Below, piece by piece: positions 63,214 to 64,000 of a DNA stretch of 64,000 nt (its first letter is position 1; every line of letters begins with the position of its first letter). The translations under genes and the position numbers were made by a program. The notes beneath the pieces are model-generated. The model saw only the letters and a program-made list of their open reading frames with translations. It made no database searches and was not told the DNA's origin. Source of the stretch: Flavobacterium sp. 123 (GTDB lineage Bacteria > Bacteroidota > Bacteroidia > Flavobacteriales > Flavobacteriaceae); the NCBI RefSeq assembly GCF_003634825.1, contig NZ_RBXD01000001.1, positions 642,501-706,500 of the forward strand, given 5' to 3'.

Positions 63214-64000
63214 TTATTTTCTTTGAGCTTTTACCATTGCTGGAGATATTACTGTTTTATTATTTCCCCAACTGCTATAAACGTATGTTAATACATCTGC
63301 GATTTCATCATCGGTTAAGTTTTGACTAGGCATCACACTATTTATTTTTTTACCATTTACGGTAATTTCACCGCTTAACCCTTTTATAACTGTATGTATT
63401 GCTCTTTTAGGATCTGCATTTAAGAAATCTGATTTTGCCAATGGAGGAAATGCATTAGGCACCCCTTGTCCTTCGGATTGATGACAGGCATAACAAGTAG
63501 TTTCAAAAACAGCTTTACCAGCTTTAATTTGTTCAGGTACTGTTTTTACAACAGTTGATTTGGCCACTTTTGCTCCTTCTGGCATATTTTGAATAGTTCC
63601 TCCCTCTGGCAAATAAATTCCTTCCTGAGTAGTTCCTGAATAAATTTCTTTATTTTCATCACCAGTAACTTTAAGCATTCCCAAAGCTCCTTTGTTGAAA
63701 GCTCTAAAAATAGAGTGATCTACTAATATAAATGTCCCCGGAACATCTACTTTGAACTCAACAATAGCTGCACCACCTGCAGGTATTAATGTTGTTTGAA
63801 CATTTTTATTAATCATATCTCCACCTTCAATATGTACCTTATCAAAAATTTCGCCAATTACATGAAAAGAGGAAACTAAATTTGGACCACCATTACCCAT
63901 ATAAATACGAACGGTTTCCCCAACTTTTGCAGTTAATGCGTTATCTCCTGCAATTGCACCAACTTTACCATTAAAAACAACATAATCAGGTTCTTCTTTT
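63214..64000 (-). CDS. nirK: Copper nitrite reductase fused to cytochrome c, 5' end outside the window
   Basis: 262 residues visible; the frame is open to the last base. Second cupredoxin domain: DYVVFNGKVGAIAGDNALTA, then SSFHVIGEIFDKV and DHSIFRAFNKGALG, matching the NirK region with the type 2 copper His and the C-terminal strand. A linker is followed by the cytochrome c domain with CYACHQ and PAMVKAQRK. NirK reduces nitrite to NO in the periplasm. The ATG at 63900 is internal, not the start. Confidence 0.93.
   Translation of the reverse strand, partial: KEEPDYVVFNGKVGAIAGDNALTAKVGETVRIYMGNGGPNLVSSFHVIGEIFDKVHIEGGDMINKNVQTTLIPAGGAAIVEFKVDVPGTFILVDHSIFRAFNKGALGMLKVTGDENKEIYSGTTQEGIYLPEGGTIQNMPEGAKVAKSTVVKTVPEQIKAGKAVFETTCYACHQSEGQGVPNAFPPLAKSDFLNADPKRAIHTVIKGLSGEITVNGKKINSVMPSQNLTDDEIADVLTYVYSSWGNNKTVISPAMVKAQRK

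Overview
The window is chromosomal DNA of low G+C content from a member of the Flavobacteriaceae, most likely Flavobacterium or a close relative. The reasons are the -7 promoter boxes of the form TAnnTTTG, the general lack of Shine-Dalgarno sequences with a striking exception at rpsU, the DUF2851, DUF3467 and putative-porin families, a bifunctional MoaC-MoaB protein, and the set of ribosomal and tRNA neighbours. The genus is an inference; gene families and gene order were read by eye, with no database search.

Region by region: 1-9 kb holds a truncated HtrA protease, an N-terminally extended GAPDH, a divergent Lrp regulator/alanine dehydrogenase pair, an APC permease, a VOC protein and a five-LysM NlpC/P60 hydrolase. 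9-17 kb holds two different aconitases in tandem (a mitochondrial-type enzyme and AcnB), a MoxR ATPase and a SurA-like isomerase. 17-20 kb holds prfC and two small proteins. 20-35 kb is the transcription/translation block on the minus strand, read from right to left: rpsU, xerC, hpf, tRNA-Thr, tRNA-Tyr, tRNA-Thr, tuf, tRNA-Trp, secE, nusG, rplK, rplA, rplJ, rplL, rpoB, rpoC. 35-44 kb holds an acyl-CoA dehydrogenase, a helix-hairpin-helix protein, a second permease, PspC, DUF2851, a DEDDh exonuclease, a porin and rnhB. 45.7-49.4 kb holds lipB, a lipoprotein gene and lysS. 49.4-52.9 kb is a probable copper-uptake group (TonB receptor, Met/His-rich lipoprotein, small Cys protein). 53-60 kb is a nearly complete molybdenum-cofactor operon under a single-domain ModE, with moeA nearby. 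61-64 kb is a nitrite-reductase cluster (SCO protein, SUMF1-domain protein, cytochrome c, NirK-cytochrome c fusion running off the right edge). The last three groups together suggest nitrate/nitrite respiration: molybdenum cofactor for a nitrate reductase that would lie outside the window, and copper supply plus copper chaperone for NirK.

The most unusual region is 44.1-45.75 kb. Between rnhB and lipB, whose stop codons lie in two copies of the same 20-bp direct repeat, sit two unrelated orphan genes. Each is bounded by its own short inverted repeat, and each is followed by a shared large imperfect palindrome (the second copy is cut short). This is the logic of integron gene cassettes (a cassette-specific R'/R'' pair enclosing a folded recombination site), but no integrase is visible and the end sequences do not match the classical consensus. 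It is my best candidate for an undescribed cassette-type mobile element. Other points of note are a perfect 27-bp G+C-rich palindrome next to lipB, a near-complete Shine-Dalgarno at rpsU, a terminator that overlaps the start point of the tRNA/tuf promoter, and a ModE-like palindrome covering the modE promoter.
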